Shown: positions 9,956-19,549, numbered from the stretch's first letter. The stretch is 64,000 nucleotides of DNA from Polynucleobacter necessarius (GCF_900095215.1 NZ_LT606949.1:1466939-1530938); one strand, 5' to 3'. The notes: generated by a model not told the origin, from the sequence alone. A program made the numbers and translations.

Positions 9956-10985
9956 ATGAACAAACTCCATTCCCTCTACATCGGCCTGATGTCTGGCACC
10001 AGCCTAGACGGGATAGATGCTGTTCTAGCCAAGATTGAACCCAAGGGGGAAGCAAGCGCCCTAGATTCTGTGAGTACCCCATTTAGCCCCGATTGACGTA
10101 AAGCGCTATTTGAGCTTCAAAGTCCTGGCGCCAACGAGGTCCATCGAGAAAAACAGGCTGGGAATGCCCTAGCCCTGGCTTATGCGGATGCTGTTGAACT
10201 GCTTCTAAAAAAAGGTTAATCTGCGAGCTTCAGATATTGCCGCGATTGGCGCGCACGGCCAAACCATTCGTCATCAACCTCATTTAGGCGATATGGCCTA
10301 TACGCATCAAACACTCAATCCTGCCTTATTGGCAGAAAAAACGGACATCGATGTCATTGCGGATTTCAGAAGTCGAGACATGGCTGCTGGTGGACATGGC
10401 GCGCCTTTAGTGCCCGCATTTCATGCACAACAATTTGTAGAAGATCAAAACTTAGCCATGCTCAATATTGGTGGCATCGCCAATCTCACCTTACTTCCTC
10501 AGAGTGGCGAAGTGAGCAGTTTTGATTGTGGTCCTGGAAACATGCTGATGGATGCGTGGATACAGGAACATCAAGGCAATGCATTTGATGAGAATGGTAA
10601 CTGGGCATTACAAGGAAAGGTTAATGAAGCATTACTCACAAAAATGTTGGCCGACCCTTTCTTTGCAAAAACTCCGCCCAAGAGCACCGGCAGAGATGAC
10701 TTTCATCTGAATTGGTTGCAAGAAAAAATGGGGGATGAAAATCATCTTTGCGAAGATGTACAAGCAACCTTGCTACATCTGACAGCACACTCAGCTCTTG
10801 AATCCTGGGCGCATCATGCCCAAAAAACCCAGAAGCTGATTGTCTGTGGTGGTGCCAGAAATAATGCGCTCATGAATTTACTCAAAATAAAAGCGCAGCA
10901 TTTGTTCAAACACCCATTAGAAATTACAACCAGCGACTCTACTGGCATTGATCCGCAGCTAGTTGAATGGCTGGCCTTTGCATGA
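9956..10985 (+). pseudogene. anmK: Anhydro-N-acetylmuramic acid kinase, with one stop and one frameshift
   Basis: AnmK opens and phosphorylates 1,6-anhydro-MurNAc released during cell-wall turnover. The reading starts at ATG 9956 with the ATP-site signature YIGLMSGTSLDGIDA. It hits TGA at 10094-10096 (codon 47, after STPFSPD, probably a former Trp) and then loses frame at a run of seven A residues (10207-10213). After that the downstream frame continues through RASDIAAIGAHGQTIRHQP. The rest is well preserved: NIGGIANLTLLP, FDCGPGNMLMD, VCGGARNNALMN and a normal end, DPQLVEWLAFA. One extra A in the run explains the shift. Two independent lesions make a sequencing error or programmed recoding unlikely. 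Confidence 0.92.
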
Positions 10986-11003
10986 CTTGCATGGGCTCAC
11001 AAA

Positions 11004-11033
11004 GAAAAACGGCCAGCAAATTTGCCAGCCGTT
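11004..11033 (-). terminator. Rho-independent terminator of erpA
   Basis: On the minus strand an inverted repeat with AACGGC / GCCGTT arms and an inner GCAAATTTGC palindrome is followed by TTTTTC. It lies 50 bases beyond the erpA stop and also sits behind the converging anmK pseudogene. Confidence 0.65.
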
Positions 11034-11081
11034 ACAGTAGCGAGGGGTCCTAGAATTTTAGGCGCTTGCTATCCAGCTTAG

Positions 11082-11456
11082 TTAAGCAGAGAAAGAGGAC
11101 CCGCAACCACAAGTAGTTTTCGCATTCGGATTCTTAATCACAAACTGCGATCCATTAATGTCTTCTTTGTAATCAATCTCAGCACCAACTAAATATTGGA
11201 AGCTCATTGAATCTACTAACAAAGTAACGCCATGCTTTTCAAAGAGCGTGTCGTCTTCATTTACAGCATCATCAAATGTGAAGCCATACTGAAAGCCAGA
11301 GCAGCCACCGCCTTGTACGAATACGCGCAACTTCAACTCTGGATTGCCTTCTTCCGCAATCAAGTCAGCCACTTTTGCAGCAGCGGCATCCGTGAACACC
11401 AATGGGGTTGGTGGCTCAGCCAAGTCTTCTGCGGGTTTTGTCGCTAATTCGGTCAT
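11082..11456 (-). CDS. erpA: Iron-sulfur cluster insertion protein ErpA
   Basis: This A-type carrier delivers Fe-S clusters to apoproteins, including those of isoprenoid synthesis and respiration. The 124 residues carry the three conserved cysteines: one in [11 protein letters not shown] and two in the C-terminal TTCGCGSSF. The N-terminal extension ([16 protein letters not shown]) is usual in Burkholderiales. It follows argC on the same strand with an 80-base gap that contains a TACAAT -10-like hexamer, so it may have its own promoter. Confidence 0.95.
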   Translation of the reverse strand: MTELATKPAEDLAEPPTPLVFTDAAAAKVADLIAEEGNPELKLRVFVQGGGCSGFQYGFTFDDAVNEDDTLFEKHGVTLLVDSMSFQYLVGAEIDYKEDINGSQFVIKNPNAKTTCGCGSSFSA

Positions 11457-11536
11457 GATGTACTCCTAATTCAAAAGGCAATGTCTTATTGTAGGCTTTA
11501 AATGCCCAGCTTGCTGAAGGGTTATTCCCTTGCAAA

Positions 11537-12595
11537 TTAAGGAGATACAGCAATCTGCGTCAAGCCTGTAGTTTCTGGCAAGCCAAACATCAGGTTCATA
11601 CACTGCACACCCTGGCCCGAGGCACCCTTCACCAAATTGTCCTCAACCACCAAAATCACTAAAGTGTCACCACCGCCTGGGCGATGAATCGCAATCCGAA
11701 TGCCATTACTGCCGCGCACGGAACGGGTTTCCGGATGACTGCCAGCTGGCATCACATCGACAAACGGCTCGTCTTTATAAAATTGCTCGTACAGATTTTG
11801 GTAATCAACCTCTTTACCGGCATCAGTCAACCGCACGTAGAGCGTTGAATGAATCCCTCTAATCATTGGCGTCAAATGCGGCACAAATGTCAAACCAATC
11901 TGATCATGGCCCGCAATGGCTTTTAAGCCCTGCTCAATCTCAGGAAGATGACGATGGCCTTTAACGCTATAGGCTTTAAAGTTATCAGCAGCTTCGGATA
12001 ACAGCGTACCGATCTCTGCTTTACGTCCAGCACCAGAAGTGCCTGACTTTGAATCAGCGATGATGTGTGTGCCATCGATCAAATGCTTGCCGCCAGTTGA
12101 TGTAGGCGACAGCAATGGTGCAAGACCAAGCTGGACAGATGTTGGATAGCAACCAGCCAAACCCACTACACGCGCTTTCTTAATGGCATCGCGGTTAATT
12201 TCTGGCAAACCATAAACGGCTTCAGCCAAAATATCTGGGCAACCATGCTCCATGCCGCACCACTTGGCAAACTCTTTGGTGTCTTTTAAACGAAAGTCAG
12301 CCGCAAGATCCAAGACCTTTACATTATTAGCAAGCAACTCTTTTGCTTGCGCCATAGCAACACCATGCGGAGTTGCAAAGAATACCGCATCACATTCGTT
12401 GAGCTTTGCTTCATCAGGCGTCGTAAATTTCAGCTCAACACGGCCACGCAAAGATGGGAACATCTCAGCCACTGGCATGCCAGCTTCTGTGCGAGAAGTA
12501 ATTGCAGTGAGTTTTACCTCGGGATGCTGCGCTAATAAACGCAACAGCTCCACCCCGGTATAACCTGTGCCGCCAACGATGCCTACCTTAATCAT
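11537..12595 (-). CDS. argC: N-acetyl-gamma-glutamyl-phosphate reductase
   Basis: ArgC reduces N-acetylglutamyl phosphate to the semialdehyde in arginine synthesis (NADPH-dependent). From ATG 12595 ([14 protein letters not shown], the Rossmann loop) it has 352 residues. The catalytic Cys is in [14 protein letters not shown], and [14 protein letters not shown] and [11 protein letters not shown] are family signatures. An in-frame start at 12619 would add MVGILEKD and is less likely. It is downstream of rplM-rpsI but separated from them by a terminator. Confidence 0.95.
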   Translation of the reverse strand: MIKVGIVGGTGYTGVELLRLLAQHPEVKLTAITSRTEAGMPVAEMFPSLRGRVELKFTTPDEAKLNECDAVFFATPHGVAMAQAKELLANNVKVLDLAADFRLKDTKEFAKWCGMEHGCPDILAEAVYGLPEINRDAIKKARVVGLAGCYPTSVQLGLAPLLSPTSTGGKHLIDGTHIIADSKSGTSGAGRKAEIGTLLSEAADNFKAYSVKGHRHLPEIEQGLKAIAGHDQIGLTFVPHLTPMIRGIHSTLYVRLTDAGKEVDYQNLYEQFYKDEPFVDVMPAGSHPETRSVRGSNGIRIAIHRPGGGDTLVILVVEDNLVKGASGQGVQCMNLMFGLPETTGLTQIAVSP

Positions 12596-12663
12596 GTCTT
12601 TCTCCAAAATACCGACCATGAGAAGTTTCTCTCAAAACCTCTGAATACCCCAATTGTAGAAAC

Positions 12664-12690
12664 AAAAAGGGCCGCTTGCGCGACCCTTTC
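12664..12690 (-). terminator. Rho-independent terminator of the rplM-rpsI operon
   Basis: On the minus strand a GC-rich stem (AAAGGGTCGC / GCGGCCCTTT with a GCAA loop and one G-U pair) is followed by a T-rich tract. It lies about 25 bases past the rpsI stop and is well placed to end the ribosomal protein operon before argC. Confidence 0.8.
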
Positions 12691-12715
12691 GATAAAACTT
12701 GAGCGACTGAAAGAA

Positions 12716-13117
12716 TTAGCGCTTGCTGAACTGCTTACGACGACGCGCGCCGTGCAGACCAGCTTTTTTACGCTCAACTTCACGAGCGTCGCGAGTTACC
12801 AAGCCTGCTTTAGACAGAGTTGGCTTCAAAGCGTTGTCGTAGTCGATCAATGCACGAGTAACACCATGACGAACCGCACCAGATTGGCCAGTTTCACCGC
12901 CACCAGAAACGTTTACTTTGATATCAAAGGTCGTTAAGTGAGCTGTGAGAGCCAAAGGCTGACGAGCGATCATGCGTGATGTTTCACGAGCAAAATAAGC
13001 ATCGATAGGCTTGCCATTAACAATAATGTCGCCTTTGCCAGATTTAATGAATACGCGCGCAACAGAACTCTTGCGGCGACCAGTACCGTAATTCCAATTT
13101 CCGTAATTAATAGCCAT
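12716..13117 (-). CDS. rpsI: 30S ribosomal protein S9
   Basis: The 133 residues begin with a short tail and then the S9 core: [52 protein letters not shown], ending in the highly basic [11 protein letters not shown] that reaches into the P site. It sits 9 bases after rplM, the conserved rplM-rpsI operon. Confidence 0.98.
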   Translation of the reverse strand: MAINYGNWNYGTGRRKSSVARVFIKSGKGDIIVNGKPIDAYFARETSRMIARQPLALTAHLTTFDIKVNVSGGGETGQSGAVRHGVTRALIDYDNALKPTLSKAGLVTRDAREVERKKAGLHGARRRKQFSKR

Positions 13118-13126
13118 TTGGTTTCC

Positions 13127-13555
13127 TTAAATCTCTAACGCTTTTGGCTGTTGAGCCGTATGCGGATGATTGGCGTCGCCGTAGACTTTTAATTTCTTGA
13201 TCATGGCATAGCCTAGCGGGCCTTTGGGCAACATACCTTTCACAGCCTTCTCCAATGCGCGACCTGGGAAACGGTCGTGCATCTTGTCGAAGTTAGTCGA
13301 GCGAATACCACCTGGGTATCCGCTGTGACGGTAATAAATCTTGTTCAAGCCTTTTGTGCCAGTGACACGGAGCTTAGAAGAATTGATGACAACAATAAAG
13401 TCGCCAGTATCAACGTGTGGGGTGTATTCAGGCTTGTGCTTGCCGCGTAGACGGAGTGCCACTTCACTGGCGACACGACCGAGGACTTTGTCCGTAGCGT
13501 CAATCACGAACCATTCATGCACTACCTCATGGGATTTTGCAGAAAAAGTTTTCAT
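13127..13555 (-). CDS. rplM: 50S ribosomal protein L13
   Basis: The 142 residues have the L13 signatures: [63 protein letters not shown] and MLPKGPLG. First gene of the rplM-rpsI operon. The leader from the likely promoter at about 13621-13648 would be roughly 60 bases long. I do not recognise a known L13 autoregulatory structure in it. Confidence 0.98.
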   Translation of the reverse strand: MKTFSAKSHEVVHEWFVIDATDKVLGRVASEVALRLRGKHKPEYTPHVDTGDFIVVINSSKLRVTGTKGLNKIYYRHSGYPGGIRSTNFDKMHDRFPGRALEKAVKGMLPKGPLGYAMIKKLKVYGDANHPHTAQQPKALEI

Positions 13556-13620
13556 GATTTCTCAAATTGTTATGGTCAAAAAAATTACCCCAACCAAATT
13601 ACGTCCACCTTGGCCCTGCT

Positions 13621-13648
13621 TATGTATGCAAGCTCGCAGATTCTGCAA
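13621..13648 (-). promoter_or_regulatory. Candidate sigma-70 promoter for rplM-rpsI
   Basis: On the minus strand TTGCAG (13648-13643) and TACATA (13626-13621) are 16 bases apart, about 65 bases upstream of the rplM start. Both boxes are imperfect and no start site is known, so this is tentative. Confidence 0.35.
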
Positions 13649-13713
13649 TTCAACTGGTACAACAAATTACTGCTGACCGGCTCGGTAATTCAGTAAAGCC
13701 TTGAATTGTAACC

Positions 13714-13815
13714 CAAAAAAACCCAGGAACGAGTCCTGGGTTGGAATCCACCCATGTTTGGGTGGAGGAGACACCGGGAGGTAAGTCACAGTCTTATACA
13801 AGACTGACTACCAAT
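13714..13815 (-). ncRNA. Candidate small RNA with three hairpins and an exposed anti-Shine-Dalgarno segment
   Basis: The 420-base gap between rplM and the OsmC pseudogene holds a self-contained minus-strand transcription unit of about 100 nt. A good promoter (13850-13822) predicts a start near 13815. The RNA would fold as hairpin 1 (CAGTCTT-GTAT-AAGACTG, 13806-13789), a mostly unpaired linker containing ACCTCCC (13782-13776) and CTCCTCC, hairpin 2 (TCCACCCA-AACA-TGGGTGGA, 13766-13747), and a strong terminator (13740-13722 plus seven U). No convincing start codon and ribosome site are present. The linker copies the anti-Shine-Dalgarno sequence of 16S rRNA (ACCUCC) and could therefore pair with ribosome sites of mRNAs. 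I recall an Rfam family of toxic small RNAs from Betaproteobacteria that may be related, but I cannot check this. The rest of the gap (about 13851-13975) is AT-rich, with no gene that I can see. Confidence 0.62.
13715..13742 (-). terminator. Rho-independent terminator of the candidate small RNA
   Basis: A perfect 7-bp stem CCCAGGA / TCCTGGG (9 bp with flanking AA/TT) with a five-base loop is followed on the minus strand by seven T. The U tract lies on the rplM side, so it terminates transcription coming from 13742 upwards, where the only unit is the small RNA. Confidence 0.85.
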
Positions 13816-13821
13816 ATGGTT

Positions 13822-13850
13822 ATTGTATCCATATGTATGGTGCGATGCAA
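13822..13850 (-). promoter_or_regulatory. Sigma-70 promoter of the candidate small RNA
   Basis: On the minus strand TTGCAT (13850-13845) and TACAAT (13827-13822) are separated by exactly 17 bases. Each box has five of six consensus positions or close to it. It faces the hairpin-terminator unit. Confidence 0.65.
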
Positions 13851-13975
13851 GAATATTGACCAAAATCAATTTTTTGCTGTTTTTTTAGTTGTTTTTGCTA
13901 GCAAACGAAACACTGTAAATATTGGTAAACTATTGATAATATTGATTAATTTAAGAGAAGTTAGGGGTCACTACT

Positions 13976-14398
13976 ATGGAATGTCGAGTATCTTGGTTGA
14001 GTAATGGCGGCATGGCTTTTTCAGCCGAAACCGGCAGTGGTCACCTCGTAAATATGGATGGCGCCCCTGAAGCGGGCGGCAGAAACCTAGGCCAAAGGCC
14101 AATGGAGCTACTTTTAGCCAGTGCAGGCGGTTGCTCTGCATTTGATGTGGTTTTAATGCTACAAAGGTCTCGATAGGCCATTAGCGGCTGTGAAGTCGCC
14201 CTCCAGGCTGCACGGGCTACAGAAGACCCCAAAGTCTTCACCAAGATCAATTTGCACTTTACGGTCAAAGGAAAAGACCTAGACCAGGCGAAAGTGGACC
14301 GCGCCGTAAAGTTCTCGCATGAGAAATATTGCTCCGCCACTACTATGTTGGCCAAAACGGCTGAACTCACTTACAGCGTGGAAATTATTTCAGAATAA
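13976..14398 (+). pseudogene. OsmC/YhfA-family redox protein, interrupted by TAG
   Basis: OsmC-like proteins are small peroxide-handling or redox proteins with reactive cysteines. One frame runs from ATG 13976 (MECRVSWLSNGGMAFSAETGSGH) to TAA 14396-14398, 140 sense codons plus one internal TAG at 14174-14176. The stop lies between MLQRSR and AISGCEV, where CAG to TAG would be the simplest change. The two OsmC cysteines are visible, in SAGGCSAFDVVLML and HEKYCSATTML. There is no indel, so a single substitution inactivates it. It converges on rnpB with a gap of only 2 bases. Confidence 0.85.
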
Positions 14399-14400
14399 GT

Positions 14401-14708
14401 GCAGAGTCAATCGATAAGCCGGATTCTGTCGCCTAGCTTTGCATCTAGGGGCAATCATTCCTCTAGGCCGGCAGTTACCTGACGGCTCAAGCTCCCTACC
14501 CGCAGACTCAGCGGGACGCCTCATCGCCTGCTTACTTGGGATTGCTCCAGGTGGAGGTTACCGCGTTTCACCGTAACTAAATGCGCTCGTCTCTGTGGCC
14601 CTATTCCTCACGTCGCCGTGGATGGCCGTTAGCCATCACCCTTCCCTATGGAGTCCGGACTTTCCTCCCCCTCAATAAAAGAGGCAGCGATTGCCCAATT
14701 GACTCTGC
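14401..14708 (-). ncRNA. rnpB: RNase P RNA (bacterial type A)
   Basis: This catalytic RNA matures the 5' ends of tRNAs. On the minus strand it has the conserved P4/J3-4 segment GAGGAAAGTCCGGACTCC (about 14673-14648), the GGTAACTGCCGG-type region, and the 3' conserved GACAGAATCCGGCTTATCG (about 14431-14412). The ends pair perfectly to form an 11-bp P1 (GCAGAGTCAAT with ATTGACTCTGC, 14708-14698 and 14411-14401), which sets the boundaries. At about 308 nt it is slightly compact for the type. An upstream promoter at 14744-14716 fits the 5' end. Confidence 0.95.
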
Positions 14709-14715
14709 GCCTGCA

Positions 14716-14744
14716 GTCTAACGCAGTCAGGAAAATTTGGCCAA
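14716..14744 (-). promoter_or_regulatory. Probable promoter of rnpB
   Basis: On the minus strand TTGGCC (14744-14739) and TTAGAC (14721-14716) are 17 bases apart, and the P1 5' end begins 8 bases beyond the -10 box. The boxes are imperfect, but the position agrees with the RNA start. Confidence 0.5.
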
Positions 14745-14773
14745 GAAAGGAATAAAGTTCAGGCATTCTGTTT

Positions 14774-15832
14774 TTACATGAGTGTCCAAGCAATCGTTTC
14801 GCCAGCACGCAGCGGAACAATCGTGGCATCACCCAATGGCAATTCAGCAGGAATATTTTGGGCTTGCTTTGCCAATGTAATTGTTTTGCTATTGCGCGGT
14901 AATGAGTAAAAATCAGGGCCAAAGAAACTCGCAAAGCCTTCTAACTTATCCAACTTTCCAACGCTTTCAAATGCTTCAGCATATAAACCAAATGCGTTAA
15001 ATGCACTGTAGCACCCTGCGCAACCACAAGCAGCCTCTTTAGCGCCCTTAGCATGTGGTGCACTATCGGTCCCCAAGAAGAAACGAGGACTACCGCTAGT
15101 GGCAACTTCCATTAGAGCAACCCGGTGCTCTTCACGCTTGAGTACTGGCAAACAATAATTGTGTGGACGAATGCCACCAGCAAAAATCGCATTGCGGTTC
15201 ATAAGTAAATGTTGCGGCGTAATTGTGGCGGCAATAGTGTTTTTTTCAGCGGTCGAAGCATCACGCACATAGTGAGCAGCTTGCTTAGTGGTGATGTGTT
15301 CAAACACAATCTTTAGCTCAGGAAATTTTTTGCGCAAAGGCTGTAATACAGTATCGATAAAGACTGCCTCACGATCAAAGATATCAATATCAGAACTGGT
15401 TACTTCACCATGCACCAATAAGGGCACACCAAGCTCTTGCATTACCTCGAGAGCTGCATGGCAATGCTTTAGATCGCTCACACCTGCATCGCTGTTTGTT
15501 GTTGCGCCTGCAGGGTATAGCTTAAAAGCAGAAATTCCTGCAGTCTTAGCATTACGCACTTCATCAGTAGAGGTATTGTCTGTGAGATACAGGGTCATCA
15601 ATGGAGTAAAACTACTTCTCCCCAAGGACTTTAAATTGGCTTGAATGCGTGATTGATAAGCGTTAGCCAATTCCACAGTGGTCACTGGTGGCTTTAAGTT
15701 TGGCATGATGATGGCACGCGCAAATTGCCGTGCAGTATCAGCCAATACATCTTTCATCACCTCGCCATCGCGAATATGTAAATGCCAATCATCTGGCTGA
15801 ATCAATTGAATTTGAGTGAGGCTATTAGACAT
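14774..15832 (-). CDS. pyrC: Dihydroorotase
   Basis: PyrC closes carbamoyl-aspartate to dihydroorotate in pyrimidine synthesis. The 352 residues show the metal-binding WHLHIRDG (His-x-His at residues 17 and 19), the carboxylated-lysine segment [41 protein letters not shown] and the Asp-containing FLGTDSAPH. It is a class II (short) enzyme of normal length. It is followed upstream on the same strand by the glycerate kinase pseudogene. Confidence 0.96.
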   Translation of the reverse strand: MSNSLTQIQLIQPDDWHLHIRDGEVMKDVLADTARQFARAIIMPNLKPPVTTVELANAYQSRIQANLKSLGRSSFTPLMTLYLTDNTSTDEVRNAKTAGISAFKLYPAGATTNSDAGVSDLKHCHAALEVMQELGVPLLVHGEVTSSDIDIFDREAVFIDTVLQPLRKKFPELKIVFEHITTKQAAHYVRDASTAEKNTIAATITPQHLLMNRNAIFAGGIRPHNYCLPVLKREEHRVALMEVATSGSPRFFLGTDSAPHAKGAKEAACGCAGCYSAFNAFGLYAEAFESVGKLDKLEGFASFFGPDFYSLPRNSKTITLAKQAQNIPAELPLGDATIVPLRAGETIAWTLM

Positions 15833-15833
15833 A

Positions 15834-17181
15834 TTATTTTTCTAGCAAGATGATGCGAAAGTCATTCACATTCGTAAGTGTAGGGCCATTTTCCACCAAA
15901 GCGCCTAATTCCGCAAAGAAGCCATAACAATCATGCGCTGATAAGAATTTTTCTGGCGATAGACCTGCAGTTTTGGCAGATTGATAGGCGGCGCCATCAA
16001 ACCAGACTCCGGCATTCTTCTCTGCCATCAATACCATCCGTATCGGCTGCTAAGGCTGCGATATTGGGTAAATCAGAAGTTGCAGCAAACAGAGAGAGTA
16101 GGTATTCGCTAGAACGGCCCCCACGCCCTTTAATTCCAGATGGAATAGTGACGGTACATTCTCCACCGGATATTAGGGCAAGCGGTTTTATTCCTTTAGC
16201 TACATGGTCATGCACTAAAGCAGCCTGCTCAACGCCAATCTCTTGCGCCTCACCAGTCATCGTATCCCCCAGAATGATTGGTTCATATCCCTGAGCATGA
16301 GCATACTCAGCGGCAGCTTCTAGGCTTTTATAAGCGGTTGCAATCACATGATTCGCTACTTGAGCATTCACTAAATCAGCATCTTTTAGCGTTTCGGGCT
16401 TTTCACCCACTAAACCTTGTTTGAGATGATTGATTACAGCTGTCGGAATAACAGACTCATTCAGATCATACTTTTGCAAAATATTAAGAGCATCTAAGTA
16501 GGTTGAATAATCAGCTGCGCACGGACCACTGGCGATATCCGCAGGAGAATCTCCCGTCACATCGGAAATTAATAAAGCCTCTACTATTGCGCCACGAGCA
16601 ATTGTCACTCTCGCCAAATTACCACCCAAGATTGCGGATAAATGCTTACGTACTACATTCATTTCCTCAATTGGGGCACCACTACGCAAGAGGGCCTCTG
16701 TAGTCTTGCGCATGTCATCAATCGAGATTCCTTCTTGCAGCAAAGTCAACAAACTAGAGCCTCCGCCAGATACCAAGGCAATCAACACATCGCCCTGTTC
16801 GAGCTGATTGGTTAACGCATAAATCTCTTTTGCCCCATTCATACCCGCCTGATCTGGTACTGGGTGTCCAGCCTCAACGATTTTGATATGAGATGTTGGC
16901 GAGTTATGTCCATAGCGCGTCAGTACAACGCCTTCTAATTTCACTTGCGGCCAATTCGTTTTTGCATAGGCTTCTAAAGCGCTTGCCATAGAAGCGCTGG
17001 CGTTGCCAGCACCAACTACCAGGCACCTACCTTGAGGCTCTTCCCCTTTGGGAAATATCGGTGCCAAATATTGCGGAACAATCACTTGTGGATCAGCAAC
17101 CGATACGGCTGCGGCAAAGGCGTTTTTTAAAATAGCTTCTTTGCTAATTGAATCAGAAAGTGAAGTGGCGTCTTGAGTCAT
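15834..17181 (-). pseudogene. Glycerate 2-kinase (MOFRL / TtuD type), frameshifted near the 3' end
   Basis: These kinases phosphorylate D-glycerate; TtuD relatives were also called hydroxypyruvate reductase. The first 390 codons (from ATG 17181) are intact: RCLVVGAGNASASMASALE, GHPVPDQAG, VSGGGSSLL, EMNVVRKHLS, SDVTGDSPADIASGP and the MOFRL-domain SGGECTVT with GRGGRSSEYLL. At about 16022, inside the LAADTDGIDG motif, one base is missing and the frame shifts. The correct continuation (AEKNAGVWFDGAAY to the end [13 protein letters not shown]) lies in the next frame, stopping at 15834. The shifted product would end after REECRSLV and lose the last 65 residues or so. Only one lesion is seen, so loss of function is likely but not proven. 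Confidence 0.85.
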
Positions 17182-17190
17182 TAAGCTATT

Positions 17191-19017
17191 CTAATCAAGA
17201 GTGGCGCGTTCCTGCATTTGCCACCTCTCCGCATACTTGCCCTTCTCCGCTAGCAACTCTTCATGCGTTCCTCGCTCCAAAATCTGCCCATGATCCATCA
17301 CCAGAATTTGATCAGCATGAATAATTGTGGAAAGTCGGTGCGCAATGATGAGGGTCGTACGGTTTTTGGCTAGGCCAAGCAATTCTTCCTGAAAAGCGCG
17401 CTCTGTTTTAGAGTCCAGAGCTGAAGTAGCTTCATCGACAATCAGCATAGCGAGCTTTTTGCGGAGGGTGCTAGCAATTGTCACGCGTTGCTTTTCACCG
17501 CCAGATAACTTTAGACCCCGTTCGCCCACTTGAGTGTCATAACCCTCTGGCAAGCGCTTGATAAAGCCGTCGATTTGCGCCGGCTCTAGCAGCTTCCTGG
17601 ACTTCTTCTATTGTTGCGGAAGGATCGCCATAAGCGATGTTATATCCAATCGTATCATTGAATAAAACCGTATCTTGTGGAACGATGCCAATCACTGTGC
17701 GCAAGCTAGCTTGAGTGACATTTTTAATATTTTGTCCATCAATCAGAATTTCTCCTGACTGAACATCATAAAAACGAAACAACAGTCTCGCCAAAGTACT
17801 TTTACCCGCTCCACTTTGCCCAACTACAGCAGTACTTTTCCCGACGGGAATGTTGAAACTAACATCACGCAAAATTTCACGCTTAGAGCGTCATAGTGAA
17901 AAGAAACATACTCAAACCGCACATCGGGGCCATTGCCACGATGATGAATCTGTAGGGATTTTGCGCCCAGAAAATCCGCAATCTCTTTATCGATATTGAG
18001 TAAAGAGAACATCCGATCCATATCCGTCAAAGGCTGCGTAATCTCTTGATAAATCACTCCAAGACAATTAAGCGGCATATAGAGCTGAATCATTAAGGTA
18101 TTGACCAAAACTAGGTCACCCAAAGTCATGGTGCCATTGACAACGCCTACGGTAGCACGACAGAGAATGAGCATTAAGCCAACCGCAATCATGATCTGCT
18201 GTCCCAGATTCAGAAAAGCCAAAGTCTTTTGCGACTTCACCGCTGCCGCTTGATAGCGCAACAGATTCTCGTCATAACGACTCGATTCAAAAGCTTCGTT
18301 ACCAAAATACTTGACTGTCTCAAAGTTCAAGAAAGAATCAATCGCTGTTTGATTGGCCTTTGAGTCAATATCGTTCATGGTGCGACGGTAATGTGTACGC
18401 CATTCCGTCACCACAATCGTGAAAGCAATATAAAGAATCAACGCGACTAAAGTGATTGCAGCAAACCAAATGTCGTAGGAGTAGGCGAAATAACCCAGCA
18501 CCAAACAAAACTCAATAAGCGTTGGCGGAATGCTGTAGACCGAATAAGAAATGAGCGATTGAATACCGCGTGTGCCACGCTCAATATCTCGACTCACATC
18601 GCCAGTCTGGCGAGCCAAATGAAAACTGAAGGCCAATGAATGCAAATACTCAAAAACTTGAAGCGTCACTTTTCGAACGGCGTTTTGGGTGACTTTGGCG
18701 AACAGGGCTTCACGTAGCTCAGTAAATAGAGGTGCGGAAATTCTAAATAAGCCATAAGCGACAATAATGCCTAGAGGCACAACCAGAAGCGTCTAGGATG
18801 AGTTTGCCTTAATGCCTAAGGAGTCGATCCACTCCTTCATCACAATCGGAATGCCCAAATTGGCAACCTTGGCGGCCACTAAGCAGCTAAGGGCAATGAT
18901 GACCCGATAACGATACTCAAAAAGATAAGGAAGGAGGTCGCGGATAACGCGCCAGTCACCTCGTTGAGGCGTTTTTGAATCTGCGCTACCGTGATGATGT
19001 CCCGATGAATGTCTCAT
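17191..19017 (-). pseudogene. Atm1/MsbA-type ABC exporter (permease-ATPase half transporter), one stop and two frameshifts
   Basis: Half transporters of this class export lipids, glutathione-linked compounds or metals. The ancestral gene of about 600 codons can be read in four pieces. ATG 19017 to TAG 18795-18793 gives the His-rich N-terminus and first membrane helix. The same frame then continues from 18792 through the remaining helices, including ETVKYFGNEAFE, a hallmark of the Atm1 branch. The frame is lost near 17887 after [10 protein letters not shown], and [32 protein letters not shown] (Walker A) continues in another frame. A further one-base gain near 17578 moves reading to [33 protein letters not shown] and the end. 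The signature has also drifted ([20 protein letters not shown]). This is the most decayed gene in the window. Confidence 0.92.
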
Positions 19018-19054
19018 CGCTCTACCTTATTCCTAATTGATCATTTAATTCAGC

Positions 19055-19498
19055 CTAGTCAGCCGAAAACAATTTCAGAATAGCCTCACCATTGCTGCGT
19101 GAGAAACATTTCTTTGCGGCATCCTCATAAGACAGCCACTCATATGCGACATGCTCTCTGGGGGCGAGAGTAATTGAAGTGTTGTCTGGAGCTTTTAGCG
19201 CAAACCAATGCTCAGTATTTCGGGTGACGCCGGGAGCATAACGAAAGCGCCATTCAGGGTAAATTTCATACTCGATTTGATGATGCATATTTTGCAATGC
19301 ACCTGTCGGCAGCTGATTTACGGCAATGCCCGTTTCTTCAAAAACTTCGCGAGTGGCAGCCAAAGCAAGATCTTCATTCGGCATATCAAGACTACCGGTT
19401 ACCGACTGCCAAAAGCCCGCTCTATCGGCGCGCTCTATCAATAAAACATCCCTATCTGATTTGTAGATAACTACTAAAACCGAAATAGGGATTTTCAA
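19055..19498 (-). CDS. nudB: NUDIX hydrolase, dihydroneopterin triphosphate diphosphatase
   Basis: NudB removes pyrophosphate from dihydroneopterin triphosphate, an early folate step. The 147 residues carry the Nudix box around residues 36-60, GSLDMPNEDLALAATREVFEETG, with the REVFEETG helix complete; the spacing before the first Glu is one residue longer than the textbook box, which is common in NudB of this group. The C-terminal HWFALKAP and EHVAYEWLSYEDAA fit NudB. Order aspS-nudB is common in Betaproteobacteria and supports the assignment. Confidence 0.85.
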   Translation of the reverse strand: MKIPISVLVVIYKSDRDVLLIERADRAGFWQSVTGSLDMPNEDLALAATREVFEETGIAVNQLPTGALQNMHHQIEYEIYPEWRFRYAPGVTRNTEHWFALKAPDNTSITLAPREHVAYEWLSYEDAAKKCFSRSNGEAILKLFSAD

Positions 19499-19549
19499 AG
19501 CTGAGGGATAACGGCTACTTAAGCTGTTTTAAGCGGCAGGTGCAGCTAC

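Noticed and set aside
8647-9963. Longer tyrS starting at 9963
   Set aside because: The extra 28 residues are unlike any TyrRS N-terminus and lie in the promoter region shared with anmK; MTAKPEQ at 9879 is the natural start.
3440-14398. Stop-codon reassignment or readthrough (for example selenocysteine at TGA) as an explanation of internal stops in murU, dusB, anmK and the osmC-like gene
   Set aside because: Both TAG and TGA occur, at positions expected to be Trp, Gly or Gln and not Cys, no selenocysteine-type stem is evident, and all intact genes use these codons normally as stops.
14629-14934. 101-codon open frame on the minus strand across the pyrC end and rnpB
   Set aside because: It overlaps two well-supported genes in another frame and has no family resemblance.
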